Source: an uncultured Collinsella sp. (GTDB lineage Bacteria > Actinomycetota > Coriobacteriia > Coriobacteriales > Coriobacteriaceae). From it: 64,000 nt of DNA. A program made the translations under genes and the position numbers. Numbering within the stretch: the stretch's first letter is position 1; the number at the start of each line of letters is the position of its first letter. The DNA lies in assembly GCA_934630735.1 (NCBI GenBank), contig CAKTWK010000007.1, forward strand, positions 1 through 64,000. The letters run 5' to 3'. The notes under the pieces were generated by a model that saw nothing but the letters and a program-made list of their open reading frames with translations, ran no database searches and was not told the DNA's origin. Below are positions 55,271 to 64,000 of this stretch, piece by piece.

Positions 55271-56566
55271 CTACCGGTGGTCGGCGATGTAGCCCAAAGC
55301 GACGGCGGCATAAGCCGCGGCGCCAAGGGGAAGCTCGGCATCGCTAAAACGTGCCTTGGGATGATGCTGAGCAAAATGCTCGTCCGTATCAGTCACGGCA
55401 GCGCCCACGGTAAAGTACGCACTCGGGATCTCGCTCGAGATCAACGCGAAGTCCTCGCTCGCCATGGCGTGGAACAGCGGCAGGAAGGCGGACTTGGGCA
55501 GCACCGCGCCCACGTAGCCAAGCGACGCCTGCGTCATATCGTCATCGAGTACGAGCGGGGGAACATCCGAGAGCGTCTCAATAGTCGCCGGCGTACGATA
55601 GGTCGTGGCAACGCCTTTGACGACCTCGGCGATGCGGGTCTTAAGATGCGCCATGAGCTCGACGTCAAAGCCGCGCAGCGTTCCCTCGAGCACACAAGTG
55701 TCGGGGATGACATTTGCGGCCTGACCGCCGGCAAACTTACCCACGGTGAGTGCGACCTCCTTGGCCGCCGGCACTTCGCGCGCGATGAGCTCCTGGAGTG
55801 CCAGGTGCACATGGACGCCGGCCGTGATGGGGTCGATGCAGATCTCGGGGCTGGAACCGTGGCCACCCTTGCCCTGCAGTGTAATGCGGAAACCGTACAC
55901 GCCCGAGAGCGCCGGGCTGCCGTAGAGCACCAGGCCAAGCGGCGACTGGCTATTGACATGCATGGCAAAGGCGACCTGAGGACGCGGGTTCCGCAGCAGA
56001 CCGTCGGCGATGGCGGCGCGGGCACCCTCAAAGGTTTCCTCACCCGGCTGGAACAGCAACTTAACTGTGGCGTTGGCGTCCACAAGCTCGGACTCGCGGG
56101 CCTTGAGCAGGCGCGCCGCACCAAGCAGCGCCGTCGCATGCATATCGTGTCCGCATGCGTGCATGCAGCCGTTCGTAGAGGCGAAAGGCTCGCCTGACTC
56201 TTCGGCAACGGGCAGGGCATCCATGTCGCCACGAAGCATGATGACCGTACCGGCCTGCTCATTCGTGCAGACGCCATTACCTTGGGCCGCGGCGGCACCG
56301 GCGCCGACAAGGCCCACAACGCAGGAACCATCAACGAGTGTGGCAAATGGAATGTCCATCTCGGTCAGGCGCGCTTGGATATACGCAGAGGTCTGTGGGA
56401 GGCTATTACCCAGCTCGGGCATCTGGTGGAGATCGTGTCGCCACGCAGCGAGCTCGTCTGCAAAAGCCTGAGCTTCTGCAACAAGACCGTCACCGATAGC
56501 GGTCTGCGCCGCTGCGGTGGCCTTGGGCGCTGATTGCGGTTGAAGATCGGACAAAGCTGGTGCCAT
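55271..56566 (-). CDS. M20-family amidohydrolase/aminoacylase
   Basis: A 431-residue zinc/manganese peptidase-like hydrolase (M20D: aminoacylase, IAA-amino-acid hydrolase, aminobenzoyl-glutamate hydrolase). Metal-binding residues appear in CMHACGHDMHATALLG (about residue 135), the catalytic PGEE (about 178) and a final His before HPKARFSD. A dimerisation domain (about 215-330) is inserted. It cleaves an N-acyl amide from an amino acid. ATG 56566 with GGAGGGC upstream replaces a start 18 codons earlier. In an operon with the OFA-type carrier. Confidence 0.88.
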   Translation of the reverse strand: MAPALSDLQPQSAPKATAAAQTAIGDGLVAEAQAFADELAAWRHDLHQMPELGNSLPQTSAYIQARLTEMDIPFATLVDGSCVVGLVGAGAAAAQGNGVCTNEQAGTVIMLRGDMDALPVAEESGEPFASTNGCMHACGHDMHATALLGAARLLKARESELVDANATVKLLFQPGEETFEGARAAIADGLLRNPRPQVAFAMHVNSQSPLGLVLYGSPALSGVYGFRITLQGKGGHGSSPEICIDPITAGVHVHLALQELIAREVPAAKEVALTVGKFAGGQAANVIPDTCVLEGTLRGFDVELMAHLKTRIAEVVKGVATTYRTPATIETLSDVPPLVLDDDMTQASLGYVGAVLPKSAFLPLFHAMASEDFALISSEIPSAYFTVGAAVTDTDEHFAQHHPKARFSDAELPLGAAAYAAVALGYIADHR

Positions 56567-56644
56567 AGATGCCCTCCAGTATCGTTTTTGCAGCAAGCAC
56601 TTTGATAGCATAAAGTGCAAGGTACTACTTTAAGGGCGAGGCAT

Positions 56645-56670
56645 AAAAAATGCCGCCCCGGGAGGGCGGC
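56645..56670 (-). terminator. Terminator of the EamA transporter gene
   Basis: A 7-bp GC stem GCCGCCC / GGGCGGC with a 5-nt loop, then six T on the minus strand, 13 bp after the stop. Confidence 0.85.
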
Positions 56671-56682
56671 GCAACAAGTTGT

Positions 56683-57666
56683 TTACAATTGCGGGCGCGG
56701 CTTTCGACGCAAAAAATCGAAGTGAGTCTCGCTCAAGATAATCGACAGGAAGATGAGCGCGAAGCCGGCGAGCAGGCGCGAGGTGAGCGCCTCCCCCATC
56801 AGCAGCACCGAAAACAGCACACCCGAAGGCGACTCCATCGAAAGGAGCAGCGAGCCCGTCGAGGCCGGGACATGCGCCAGGCCGACGTTTTGGATGAGCA
56901 GAGCCGCGCATGTGCAGCCCACCGAGAGAAACGCCATCGCACTGATAAAGCTCGGCGTCCACACGGACAGAGGCGCTTGGGTCTCGAATAGCAGCGACGT
57001 TGCCAGGCTCAGCACGCCGTTGCCCACAAACATCCAAAACGTGATGACGTTGATGTCCATTTTGCGACCGTACTTGGCAGTCACCGCCATCTGGATGGCG
57101 AAAAAGGCCGCACCCGCCAGCGTAATGACGTCACCAATGTTGAATTCAACGCTATCGAGTGCGACGAGGCCAATGCCCGCTAGGCATAGCAGCGCGGCAC
57201 CCAAGTTGTAGCGCGTGAGCTTTTCGCCGCTCAGGAAATAGCTCGCGAACGGCACAAGGATGCAATACGTGCCCGTCAAAAAAGCATTCTTGCCCGCCGT
57301 AGTATGTGCCAGACCGACCGTCTGCAACGCATAGGCCGCCCACATGAGCACGCCCATACTCAGGCCAACGATCAGGTTGCGAGCGTTGAGGTGCGCGATG
57401 ATGCGCTTGTGGAAGACGGCAAACATGACCAACGCTGCGGGCAGAAAGCGTACATAGAGCAGCGCGAACACCGGAATGGTGCCGAGTGCGTCCTTCATAG
57501 TGGTAAAGGAGTAGCCCCAAATGACCGCCACCGAAAGGAGCAGAACCTTCCAGAACAGCGGAGAGCGTGCGCCGGCGCCCCGGGGAATACCGCCCGCGCC
57601 CAAATCCTCACGGGCTACTGGGCTATCGGGCAAGTTTTCGATTTCGTTGGCAGCGTATTGGGCCAT
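56683..57666 (-). CDS. EamA/DMT-family transporter
   Basis: A 327-residue membrane protein with ten helices formed by two EamA repeats, as in RhaT/YdcZ-type drug/metabolite transporters that export amino acids or other metabolites. The hydrophilic start (about 40 residues) precedes the first helix with the typical WGYSFTTMKDAL. The ATG at 57666 has GAGGATG upstream and is preferred to an ATG five codons earlier. Flanked on both sides by terminators, so monocistronic. Substrate unknown. Confidence 0.85.
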   Translation of the reverse strand: MAQYAANEIENLPDSPVAREDLGAGGIPRGAGARSPLFWKVLLLSVAVIWGYSFTTMKDALGTIPVFALLYVRFLPAALVMFAVFHKRIIAHLNARNLIVGLSMGVLMWAAYALQTVGLAHTTAGKNAFLTGTYCILVPFASYFLSGEKLTRYNLGAALLCLAGIGLVALDSVEFNIGDVITLAGAAFFAIQMAVTAKYGRKMDINVITFWMFVGNGVLSLATSLLFETQAPLSVWTPSFISAMAFLSVGCTCAALLIQNVGLAHVPASTGSLLLSMESPSGVLFSVLLMGEALTSRLLAGFALIFLSIILSETHFDFLRRKPRPQL

Positions 57667-57733
57667 GGAACATCCTCGCACTCAATCTGGGCGTGGTGTC
57701 CGCACGCGTATGGCTGCGTGCCGCCTCATGGTC

Positions 57734-57770
57734 AAATAAAAACAGGGCGCACCGGACCCCCGGCACGCCC
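57734..57770 (-). terminator. Terminator after the first-listed YhgE/Pip gene
   Basis: Stem GGGCGTGCCGG / CCGGTGCGCCC with two mismatched positions, a 4-nt loop and TTTTTATTT on the minus strand, about 100 bp after the stop at 57867. Confidence 0.75.
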
Positions 57771-57866
57771 CGCTACTGTAGCAACAACCAAGCAGCCCAT
57801 GCAATTCACCCAACTAAAGCGTCGAGCCGGAAGGCCTCGATGTTCCGTCAACGCCACGTTGTTGTG

Positions 57867-60056
57867 CTAAATCAATTTTGTTGATTCCAGCTTTTCGATA
57901 ATCCAGTCGTTGGCTTTGATGACCGGGCGGCGGAAGACGACGCCCAGGGCCAGCGACGGAATCAGATAGCTCGCCAGAATGCTCAGCTCAATCCAGTACT
58001 CCATATGGTAGGCACCGGCCATAGCGGCGTGCATGGCGTTGATGCCGTGAGTAAACGGCAGGAACGGGTAGATTGCCTGGAACACGGGGCCGGTCATCTC
58101 GATGGGGAACGTGCCGCCCGAACCGCCGACCTGCATGACCAACAGCACGACAGCGAGCGCCTTGCCGATATCGCCAAACGAAACCGTGAGCGTGTAGACG
58201 ATATTGGAGAACACGAGACTCGCGACCCAGCCCGCCAGCACAAACTGCAGCGGATTGTCGCACTGAATGCCAAAGAACAGAATGTCGCCCGCGCACACGA
58301 GCGTTGCCTGCAGCAGGGCCAAACCGCCAAAGAACAGGTAACGACCCAGATAGATCTCGTGCAGGCGTACGGGGATAAGCTCGTTGATAAGCTCATCGTC
58401 AACCGAGACCTTCATCATGGCCGCCAGAACAATCGAGCCCACCCACAGCGACAAAATCGTATAGAACGGCGCCATGGCCGAGCCGTAGTTGCGGATCGGA
58501 TAGACCGGCTTGCGATCGAGCGCAACGGGGCCGGAAAGCGACACGGCGAGGCCCTCGGGGTCGCTGCCAATCATTGTCTTAATCATGGCCAGGTCACCCG
58601 ACATCAGAGCGCTATCAAGCTCGTCCTTAAACGCGCTGATCTTGTCCGACGCCTCGCCCAGCTGATCGGAAGCCTTGTTGACGAGCCTTGCAGCCTTGGA
58701 AAGACCCTTAGCAAGCGAACCAGAGGCGTCGGTCAGACCGCTCACGGCGCCATCCAAGTCACCCGAGATACCGTTCAGGGAATCCAGAACGCCCGAAATG
58801 GTCTTCTTGAGCTCCTTGGCCTTAACCGAGAACGTGGAATCGTAGTCGGACTTGGCTCCCGAGATACCCGCCTTGGCATCGGCGATGGCCTGGTCGACCT
58901 CGGCACGCGAGTTGTTGACCTCCGCCATGCCGTCCGAAAGGGACTTTGCGGTCGCCGTCAGGTCCTTCGCATTGTTACGGTACTCCACGGCAATTCTGCC
59001 CAGCGACGTCGCAGCGGACTTGAGGCCGTCTTTGAGCTTGTCATCACTCACCTGGTCGGCAAGACTGCGGAGCCGATCGGCCATCGCATCGATATCGTCA
59101 GCACGCGTATTGAGCGCTGCTGCGGCTTCGTTGAGCTGAGACACCGTAAGGTCAACATGCTGATTCGCGGCATCGAATGCCTTCGCAAGCTCGGCGGACA
59201 CGTTGTCGAACGAGCCCGCGCTTCCGTCAATCGCCGCGTCAACGGCATCGTTGGCGGCCTTGAGTGCCTCCTTGGAATCATTAATGCCGCTCTTGGCGTG
59301 CTCCATCAGCTGCTTCGTCGACTCATCAACGGTGCCCGTCTGCTTGAGCATGCCGCCCGCAGATGTCAGTGAATCGGACGTAGAGCTCAAAATACCCGCG
59401 AGCGACGTCGCGCTCGCCTGAACGTCCTGCAGGTCCTCGACCGAATCGCCCAGCGTCGAGGACAGATTGGCGATAAAGTTGCTCACCTGGTCGGTGCTCA
59501 TGTAGTCGAGCAGGCTGGACACGGTCTTCAGGCCGATGGTCGTGATGGTCTTGGTAAAGGTCTCGTTGACCTGACTCTGGACGGCGCTCGAACCCTTTTC
59601 AGTCACGATCTGTGCGATGGCGTTGGCCTTCTGGTTCTCATAGAACTCGATATCGGCGTGCTTCACCTCGGTCGAGAAAAGCGTCATCATGTCGGCGCTA
59701 AACGTTTTAGGGATAACGACGGCTGCGTAGTACGCGCCCGACTTAACGCCCTCAATCGCCTTATCGCGGTCGTTGAGAACGACCCAGTCGAAGTTCTCGT
59801 TGCCGCGCAGGGTGGCGGTTACGTTTTCGCCCACGTTGACCTCGACGGGAATCAGATCGCTCTCGTAGCCCTCGTCGGTGTTGACCACTGCAATCTTAAG
59901 GTTGCCGGTATTGCCATAGGGATCCCAGCTTCCGGCGATGTTAAACCATGCATAGAGACATGGCACGATGATCAGGCCCATCACGACGACCATGCCGATC
60001 ACGGAGCGAGACACATTTTGGACATCACGCTTAAACAGGTGCAGGATGTTCTTCAT
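57867..60056 (-). CDS. YhgE/Pip-domain membrane protein (ABC-2 type), downstream partner
   Basis: A 729-residue protein: one N-terminal membrane helix (about 15-37), a long extracytoplasmic region (about 40-500) rich in Ala/Ser/Asp heptads typical of coiled coil, then about five or six membrane helices in an ABC-2-like domain (about 510-710). This is the YhgE/Pip (phage infection protein) layout, related to the EsaA subunit of type VII secretion and to ABC-2 permeases. Its ATG directly follows the stop of the larger YhgE gene, with GGAGGTGAGG as ribosome binding site, so the two are translationally coupled and likely form a complex. Function is unknown; some relatives act as phage receptors or exporters. 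Confidence 0.85.
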   Translation of the reverse strand: MKNILHLFKRDVQNVSRSVIGMVVVMGLIIVPCLYAWFNIAGSWDPYGNTGNLKIAVVNTDEGYESDLIPVEVNVGENVTATLRGNENFDWVVLNDRDKAIEGVKSGAYYAAVVIPKTFSADMMTLFSTEVKHADIEFYENQKANAIAQIVTEKGSSAVQSQVNETFTKTITTIGLKTVSSLLDYMSTDQVSNFIANLSSTLGDSVEDLQDVQASATSLAGILSSTSDSLTSAGGMLKQTGTVDESTKQLMEHAKSGINDSKEALKAANDAVDAAIDGSAGSFDNVSAELAKAFDAANQHVDLTVSQLNEAAAALNTRADDIDAMADRLRSLADQVSDDKLKDGLKSAATSLGRIAVEYRNNAKDLTATAKSLSDGMAEVNNSRAEVDQAIADAKAGISGAKSDYDSTFSVKAKELKKTISGVLDSLNGISGDLDGAVSGLTDASGSLAKGLSKAARLVNKASDQLGEASDKISAFKDELDSALMSGDLAMIKTMIGSDPEGLAVSLSGPVALDRKPVYPIRNYGSAMAPFYTILSLWVGSIVLAAMMKVSVDDELINELIPVRLHEIYLGRYLFFGGLALLQATLVCAGDILFFGIQCDNPLQFVLAGWVASLVFSNIVYTLTVSFGDIGKALAVVLLVMQVGGSGGTFPIEMTGPVFQAIYPFLPFTHGINAMHAAMAGAYHMEYWIELSILASYLIPSLALGVVFRRPVIKANDWIIEKLESTKLI

Positions 60057-62846
60057 TTATGCCTCACCTCCTTTAGAGTGCTTGCCGAGCGGGATGGTGT
60101 CCCCGTCGTTTCCGTTTACGTTGTCAACACCGTCGATATCTTGAGCCTTACGATGCGCACCGATATGCGGCAGACGGCTCGTGGGCTGTTCGCTGTCCTT
60201 GGTGCCCCGCTCGCTGGCGTTGAGACCAAACATGCGACGGGCAGCAGGGATGGCAGCCGTGTGCTCGCGCATCTCGCGGCGCAGGTCCTCGTCCGAAAGC
60301 GCCGAGATACGCATCTGGGTATTGAGGCTCGCACGGATGTACTCGATGTTGATGAGCCAGCTACAGATGGCGATAACCGAAATGATCCAGATAACGAGCA
60401 GGATGATCTTGCCGTTATTGTCGATATCGAGCACCGTCGAAAGCACAAAGAGCAGGACCTGCACGCCTACCACGGCGGCAAAACCGCCCTTGATGTAGTA
60501 CGGGTAGCGATGCTCAAACGCCACGGCATGATCGAGCAGCTCGCGACGGTACGAATCCGAATCGAGCATGACGCGCATGGCCGTGCGCAGCGAATAGCGC
60601 TGGCGCGGCAGGTCGTTGGACTCGCAGATCATGAGGCCCGTCGTGGAAAGCTGCTTATCAAAGAGCAGGTTGAGGTTGAGCAGCAACGGGCGCAGCTGCA
60701 GACCGATAAAGAGCGCGACGATAAGGAACACGCCCAGGATGCACAGGTTGAACAGGTAGTTGAACGAATACATGCCACCGACGGTCTCGCGCAGCAGGTT
60801 GATGCCATAGGTGAAGGGCAGCAGCGGGTGCAGCCACTGGAAGAAGCCGGGCATCATCTCGATGGGATACATGCCCGACGAGCCAGGAATCTGCACGATG
60901 ACGAGGATGACGCCAATTGCTTTACCGATATGCTTAAAGGTGGTGGACAGCGCATAGATGATGTTGACGTACGCAAACGAGATGGCGATACCGCCCAGCA
61001 CAAAGAGCAGCGGATTGACGCACTGAACGCCAATGACCAGGTCGCCCACCGTAACGATAATTGCCTGGAACGCGCCCAGAATCACCAGCAGCAGCCAGCG
61101 GCCAAAGTAGCCCTGACGCGCCGTAAAGCTACCGATGCCCTCGCGGTCGACCTCGAGCTTGTAGATGGCGATGAGCACATAGCCGCCTACCCACAGCGCC
61201 AGATTGGTGTAGAAGGGCGCGATGCCCGAGCCAAAGCTCTTGACCGGATAGATTGACTTGGACGTCAGCTCAACCGGAGATGCCATGAAATCTGCCACGT
61301 CATTGACGTCGACGTCCATGAGGTCGGCTAACTCGCCCATAGACTCAGAGGTCTGCAACGCCGCAATGTCATTGGCGGCGGTCGCGAGCTTGTCCTGAAC
61401 CTTGGCAAGGGAGGCGTCGGTTTGGGACAGCGTGGTCTTTGCCTGCTTGAGCGTGGCATCGAGCTGCGCCAGCGTGCCGCGCGCGCTCGCTATCGTGGGG
61501 GTCATACCCGACACAATGCCGGTCAAATCGCCCGAAACGGCGGCAAAGGAGTCAAGCGCGCTCGAAGCCTTCGGCAGTGCGTTCTGTCCCAAATCGGTCT
61601 GAGCCTGACCGAGGTTAGCCGTACCGGTCTGAATTGCCGCGTTGAGTGCGTTGCTCGCGTTCGAGATTGCCGTAGCGTCGTTTGCCATGGCGCTCGACTG
61701 TGCAGAAAGGCCATCCTTGATGCTCTGCAGCTTCTGGTTTTGCTCGCGAAGCGAATTGATGGTCGATGCGATGAGCGCGTCGGCGTTCTCCGATCCCGTC
61801 GACGTATCGTTAGCGAGAATCTGCAGGCGCTCGATGACAGCGCTGTTGTGGTCAATCGTCGCCTGAAGGGATTCGAGCGAGTTGTCGATTCGAGTGGTCG
61901 TGGACGTAACCGTACCGGTGAGTTTGCCAATCGCGGCGTTCGCAGAAGCCGATGTCTTACTCAGCACGATGCTGCCCTCCGAAAGTGCCTTGGAGAGCGA
62001 GGTGATGGACTTGCCAGCCGTGGTACGAGCTTCGCCCAGCAGATCATTACCCTGAGCGATTGCCTGCGTTAGCGAAGGCGCCTGTCCCTGCAGACCCGCC
62101 AACGCAGCATCGGCCGAAGCAATCGAGCTGCTCGTCTTGTCGATGGCGGTGTTCATGTCGCCGATGGAATCACGCACTTCGCCCAGGGTATCAGACGCCT
62201 CGGACACCGAGCCCGCCAGCGAATCCTGGGTCTGGGTTGCCTTGTCTTTAAGGTCGATGCCAGCATCTTTGGCAATGCCCGCGACGGTCTCGCCCACCGT
62301 GGAGACAAACTCAGAGTTGATCTGCTCCTCGATGGTGTTGGCACCGGTATCGGTGACCTTGGGCGCAATGGCGCTCTTTTTCTCGTTGACGTAATAGGTG
62401 AGCTTCGGCTGATGGTAATTGCCATCGAGCATCGAGACGAGATTGCCAGAGAAGTTCTTGGGAATCACGATGGCAGCATAGTATTCGCCACTTTCGACGC
62501 CTTCTTTGGCATCTGCCGCCGAGTCGACGAAAGTCCAGCCAAGCTGGTCGTTCTCCTTGAGCTGGTCGACCACCTTATCGCCTGCGTTGAGCTCGCCCAC
62601 CAAGTCGTTCTGGGTGCCCTGATCGTTGTTGGCGATGGCGATTTTAATGCCCTGGGTATTTCCGTACGGATCCCAGTTAGCAACGATGTTGTACCAGGCA
62701 TACAGCGAGGGAATGACGCACACGCCCAGGGTAACCACCAGGGCGACGGGGTTCATAAGCAGTCGCTTAATGTCGCGCTTAAATATCGCAAAGGAGACCT
62801 TTGCGTTGGATAGTTTGCTGCCGAGACTCACGCTTGGACCATCCAT
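60057..62846 (-). CDS. YhgE/Pip-domain membrane protein with C-terminal extension
   Basis: A protein of about 929 residues with the YhgE/Pip plan: N-terminal helix after FAIFKRDIKRLLMNPVA, a long coiled-coil-rich outer region (about 70-480), then the ABC-2-like membrane domain (about 500-715). It differs from its partner by a further ~215 residues at the C-terminus holding two more membrane helices (about 795-860) and a charged, disordered tail. ATG 62846 is a best guess because it sits close before the conserved N-terminal helix; another ATG at 62882 and an upstream start at 62915 are possible, none with a strong ribosome binding site. It leads the two-gene operon. Confidence 0.82.
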   Translation of the reverse strand: MDGPSVSLGSKLSNAKVSFAIFKRDIKRLLMNPVALVVTLGVCVIPSLYAWYNIVANWDPYGNTQGIKIAIANNDQGTQNDLVGELNAGDKVVDQLKENDQLGWTFVDSAADAKEGVESGEYYAAIVIPKNFSGNLVSMLDGNYHQPKLTYYVNEKKSAIAPKVTDTGANTIEEQINSEFVSTVGETVAGIAKDAGIDLKDKATQTQDSLAGSVSEASDTLGEVRDSIGDMNTAIDKTSSSIASADAALAGLQGQAPSLTQAIAQGNDLLGEARTTAGKSITSLSKALSEGSIVLSKTSASANAAIGKLTGTVTSTTTRIDNSLESLQATIDHNSAVIERLQILANDTSTGSENADALIASTINSLREQNQKLQSIKDGLSAQSSAMANDATAISNASNALNAAIQTGTANLGQAQTDLGQNALPKASSALDSFAAVSGDLTGIVSGMTPTIASARGTLAQLDATLKQAKTTLSQTDASLAKVQDKLATAANDIAALQTSESMGELADLMDVDVNDVADFMASPVELTSKSIYPVKSFGSGIAPFYTNLALWVGGYVLIAIYKLEVDREGIGSFTARQGYFGRWLLLVILGAFQAIIVTVGDLVIGVQCVNPLLFVLGGIAISFAYVNIIYALSTTFKHIGKAIGVILVIVQIPGSSGMYPIEMMPGFFQWLHPLLPFTYGINLLRETVGGMYSFNYLFNLCILGVFLIVALFIGLQLRPLLLNLNLLFDKQLSTTGLMICESNDLPRQRYSLRTAMRVMLDSDSYRRELLDHAVAFEHRYPYYIKGGFAAVVGVQVLLFVLSTVLDIDNNGKIILLVIWIISVIAICSWLINIEYIRASLNTQMRISALSDEDLRREMREHTAAIPAARRMFGLNASERGTKDSEQPTSRLPHIGAHRKAQDIDGVDNVNGNDGDTIPLGKHSKGGEA

Positions 62847-62949
62847 CCTGTCGTTGAATCGAATCGTACTATCGACAACCATTGTACGTAGGCGCTTTAG
62901 TGCCTCGCGGCACAATGGTGCTGAGTTTTGCGGGTAGCAATATACTACG

Positions 62950-62982
62950 AAGATAAGTTAACGTACAGATGTACAGTATCTT
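62950..62982 (-). promoter_or_regulatory. Candidate operator upstream of the YhgE/Pip operon
   Basis: AAGATA (62950-62955) and TATCTT (62977-62982) with nested GTAC/GTAC form a 33-bp dyad about 100 bp before the start. YhgE genes are often controlled by TetR-type repressors, but none is adjacent. Confidence 0.35.
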
Positions 62983-63038
62983 AAATTCCCGCAGCTCCCA
63001 AAACCACAACCCGCACAAACTAGCAGTTCGACTAGTCA

Positions 63039-63082
63039 TTGGGGACGTTCTTAAACGACTAGTCAAACAAGAACGTCCCCAA
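63039..63082. repeat. Perfect 14-bp-arm hairpin, similar in style to the 41.1-kb array
   Basis: TTGGGGACGTTCTT and AAGAACGTCCCCAA are exact complements with a 16-nt loop. The loop contains CGACTAGTC, which also stands immediately before the left arm (63029-63037). Confidence 0.65.
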
Positions 63083-63125
63083 CGACTACTTTGGACCACG
63101 AAAGCGCCGCAGGTTGAGCATAAGT

Positions 63126-63237
63126 CAGCGAAAACGCCCCTAAGCGAGCAAGGTGACGTGAAAGAGGAGGGAAGCGTACTTCGGTACGCGACCGACGATT
63201 GAACGTCAGATTGCCGCTTAGGGGCGTTTGCAGCGTC
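63126..63237 (+). ncRNA. Structured inverted-repeat element A, copy 2 (candidate RNA)
   Basis: A 112-bp element from CAGCGA to GCAGCGTC. The outer stem AAACGCCCCTAAGCG is perfectly paired with CGCTTAGGGGCGTTT. Then come GCA/TGC, the same AGGT/AGAT internal loop as in copy 1, a 5-bp stem GACGT/ACGTC, conserved GAAAGAGGAG, inner hairpin GCGTAC-TTCG-GTACGC with a stable UUCG tetraloop, and CGACGATTGA. Stem sequences are unrelated to those of copy 1, while loops are nearly identical. It lies between htpG and the YhgE operon. Expression is not shown. Confidence 0.5.
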
Positions 63238-63241
63238 GACT

Positions 63242-63271
63242 AGTTACGCGGTTTGGTAAAACCGCGTAACT
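63242..63271 (-). terminator. Perfect hairpin after htpG
   Basis: AGTTACGCGGTTT and AAACCGCGTAACT form a 13-bp stem with a 4-nt loop, 7 bp after the htpG stop. No T-run follows, so the terminator call is moderate. Confidence 0.5.
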
Positions 63272-63277
63272 ACCCAA

Positions 63278-64000
63278 CTACATTAGTTCGCAAACGGCCG
63301 CAGCGAAGGCTACGGGGTCCTCGGGGAGAATGCCCTCGACGAGCAGGGCCTGGTCGTAGAGCAGGCCGGAGTACTGCTTAATCTTGTCGGCGTCGCCCGC
63401 CTTCTGGGCAGCGACGAGCTTGGCGAAGACCGGGTGCTTGGCGTTGAGCTCGAGCACGCGCTGGCTCTTGGGCATACCGTCGGGCGTGCCCTCGGGACCC
63501 TTCTGAAGCACCTTCTCCATCTCGAGCGAAAGCGGACCCTCGGTGGTGATGCAGGCGGGAGCGTCAGTCAGACGCGCAGAGACGGCAACCTTCTCGACTT
63601 TGTCGCCGAGCGCCTCCTTCATGGCGTTAAAGAGATCCTCGTTCTCCTTGGTGGCGTCCTCGGCCTCCTTCTTCTCGTCATCGGTCGCCAAGTCAAGATC
63701 GCCGGTCGCGACGTTCTTAAGCTCCAGGTGACGATCCTCGACCTCGGGCTCGGCACCATCGGCAACTGCCTTCTCGGCAGCCTCGCGAGCAGCGTCATCC
63801 TCGTAGACCTTGGGCATATCGGCAGCCACGTACTCACGCATGGCCTGGAAGGTGAACTCATCCACGTCCTGCGTCAGCAGCAGTACATCGTAGCCGCGGT
63901 CGAGCACGCCCTTCACGACGGGCATCTTGGCCAGACGCTCGCGCGAATCGCCAGCGGCATAGTAGATTGCCTTCTGGCCCTCGGGCATACCCTTGGCATA
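63278..64000 (-). CDS. htpG: Chaperone HtpG (Hsp90), C-terminal part only
   Basis: The frame is open at the right edge, so only about the last 241 residues of bacterial Hsp90 are visible, with the N-terminal ATPase domain outside the window. Recognisable are IYYAAGDSRERLAKMP and GYDVLLLTQDVDEFTFQAM of the middle/C-terminal domain, an acidic linker-like stretch (EDDAAREAAEKAV, DDEKKEAEDATKENED), VSARLTDAPACITTEG, and the dimerisation end. HtpG is a cytoplasmic ATP-dependent chaperone for late folding and stress. A perfect hairpin follows the stop. Confidence 0.93.
   Translation of the reverse strand, partial: YAKGMPEGQKAIYYAAGDSRERLAKMPVVKGVLDRGYDVLLLTQDVDEFTFQAMREYVAADMPKVYEDDAAREAAEKAVADGAEPEVEDRHLELKNVATGDLDLATDDEKKEAEDATKENEDLFNAMKEALGDKVEKVAVSARLTDAPACITTEGPLSLEMEKVLQKGPEGTPDGMPKSQRVLELNAKHPVFAKLVAAQKAGDADKIKQYSGLLYDQALLVEGILPEDPVAFAAAVCELM

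Overview
This 64 kb window is high-GC, densely coded bacterial DNA with short intergenic gaps. Gene content points to an anaerobic actinobacterium of the class Coriobacteriia, most likely Collinsella or a close relative. The clues are actinobacterial-type protein sequences, a glutamine synthetase next to a GlnR-like regulator, FeoA/FeoA/FeoB with a Cys-rich partner, a lactate racemase system and beta-glucoside PTS genes. The taxon is inferred from memory of gene content, not from a marker-gene comparison. I found no rRNA, tRNA, prophage, transposase or CRISPR array.

Layout. 1-2.4 kb: 5' part of a large secreted beta-helix surface protein with a nine-G run just after the signal peptide. 2.9-8.0 kb: HAD phosphatase, MFS transporter, and molybdenum cofactor genes (a MoaC-MobB fusion and MoaA). 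8.2-13.6 kb: a heterodimeric ABC exporter and a MATE pump. 13.7-19.9 kb: LigA, a DegP/HtrA protease, a GlnR-like regulator and GlnA. 20-23.7 kb: LacI, GntR and AlbA_2-type regulators. 24-29.4 kb: an Old Yellow Enzyme/enoate reductase family protein and the Feo iron(II) uptake operon. 29.8-34.2 kb: a beta-glucoside unit (RpiR regulator, PTS EIIBC, GH1 6-phospho-beta-glucosidase) and an HPr paralogue. 34.6-41.1 kb: an APC permease, the EbgA/EbgC beta-galactosidase pair and its LacI regulator with three perfect operators. 41.4-44.1 kb: AspS and SerB. 44.2-48.8 kb: a split lactate racemase system (LarB, LarC1 and TetR on the plus strand; LarD-like channel and LarA on the minus strand). 49.3-57.7 kb: PEP carboxylase, HisS, an OFA-type MFS carrier, an M20 amidohydrolase and an EamA transporter. 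57.9-62.8 kb: two adjacent YhgE/Pip membrane proteins. 63.3 kb to the end: C-terminal part of HtpG.

The most unusual content is between the genes. At least seven families of long inverted-repeat elements are scattered through the intergenic regions. Two stand out. Element A (about 113 bp; 5519-5632 and 63126-63237) keeps its loops while its stems change sequence with compensating substitutions. Element B (exactly 127 bp; 46610-46736 and 49156-49282) has a perfect 29-bp outer stem whose sequence differs between copies but stays fully paired. This pattern is expected of a selected RNA or single-stranded DNA fold, or of a mobile hairpin element, and I cannot name either element. Other families are an array of about 61-bp period hairpins (41110-41310), paired hairpins (53757-53890), 160-208-bp inverted repeats (22030-22189, 34305-34512), 63-bp elements in opposite orientations (3894-3956, 8133-8195), and CCACCACAAAGG-type REP-like repeats.
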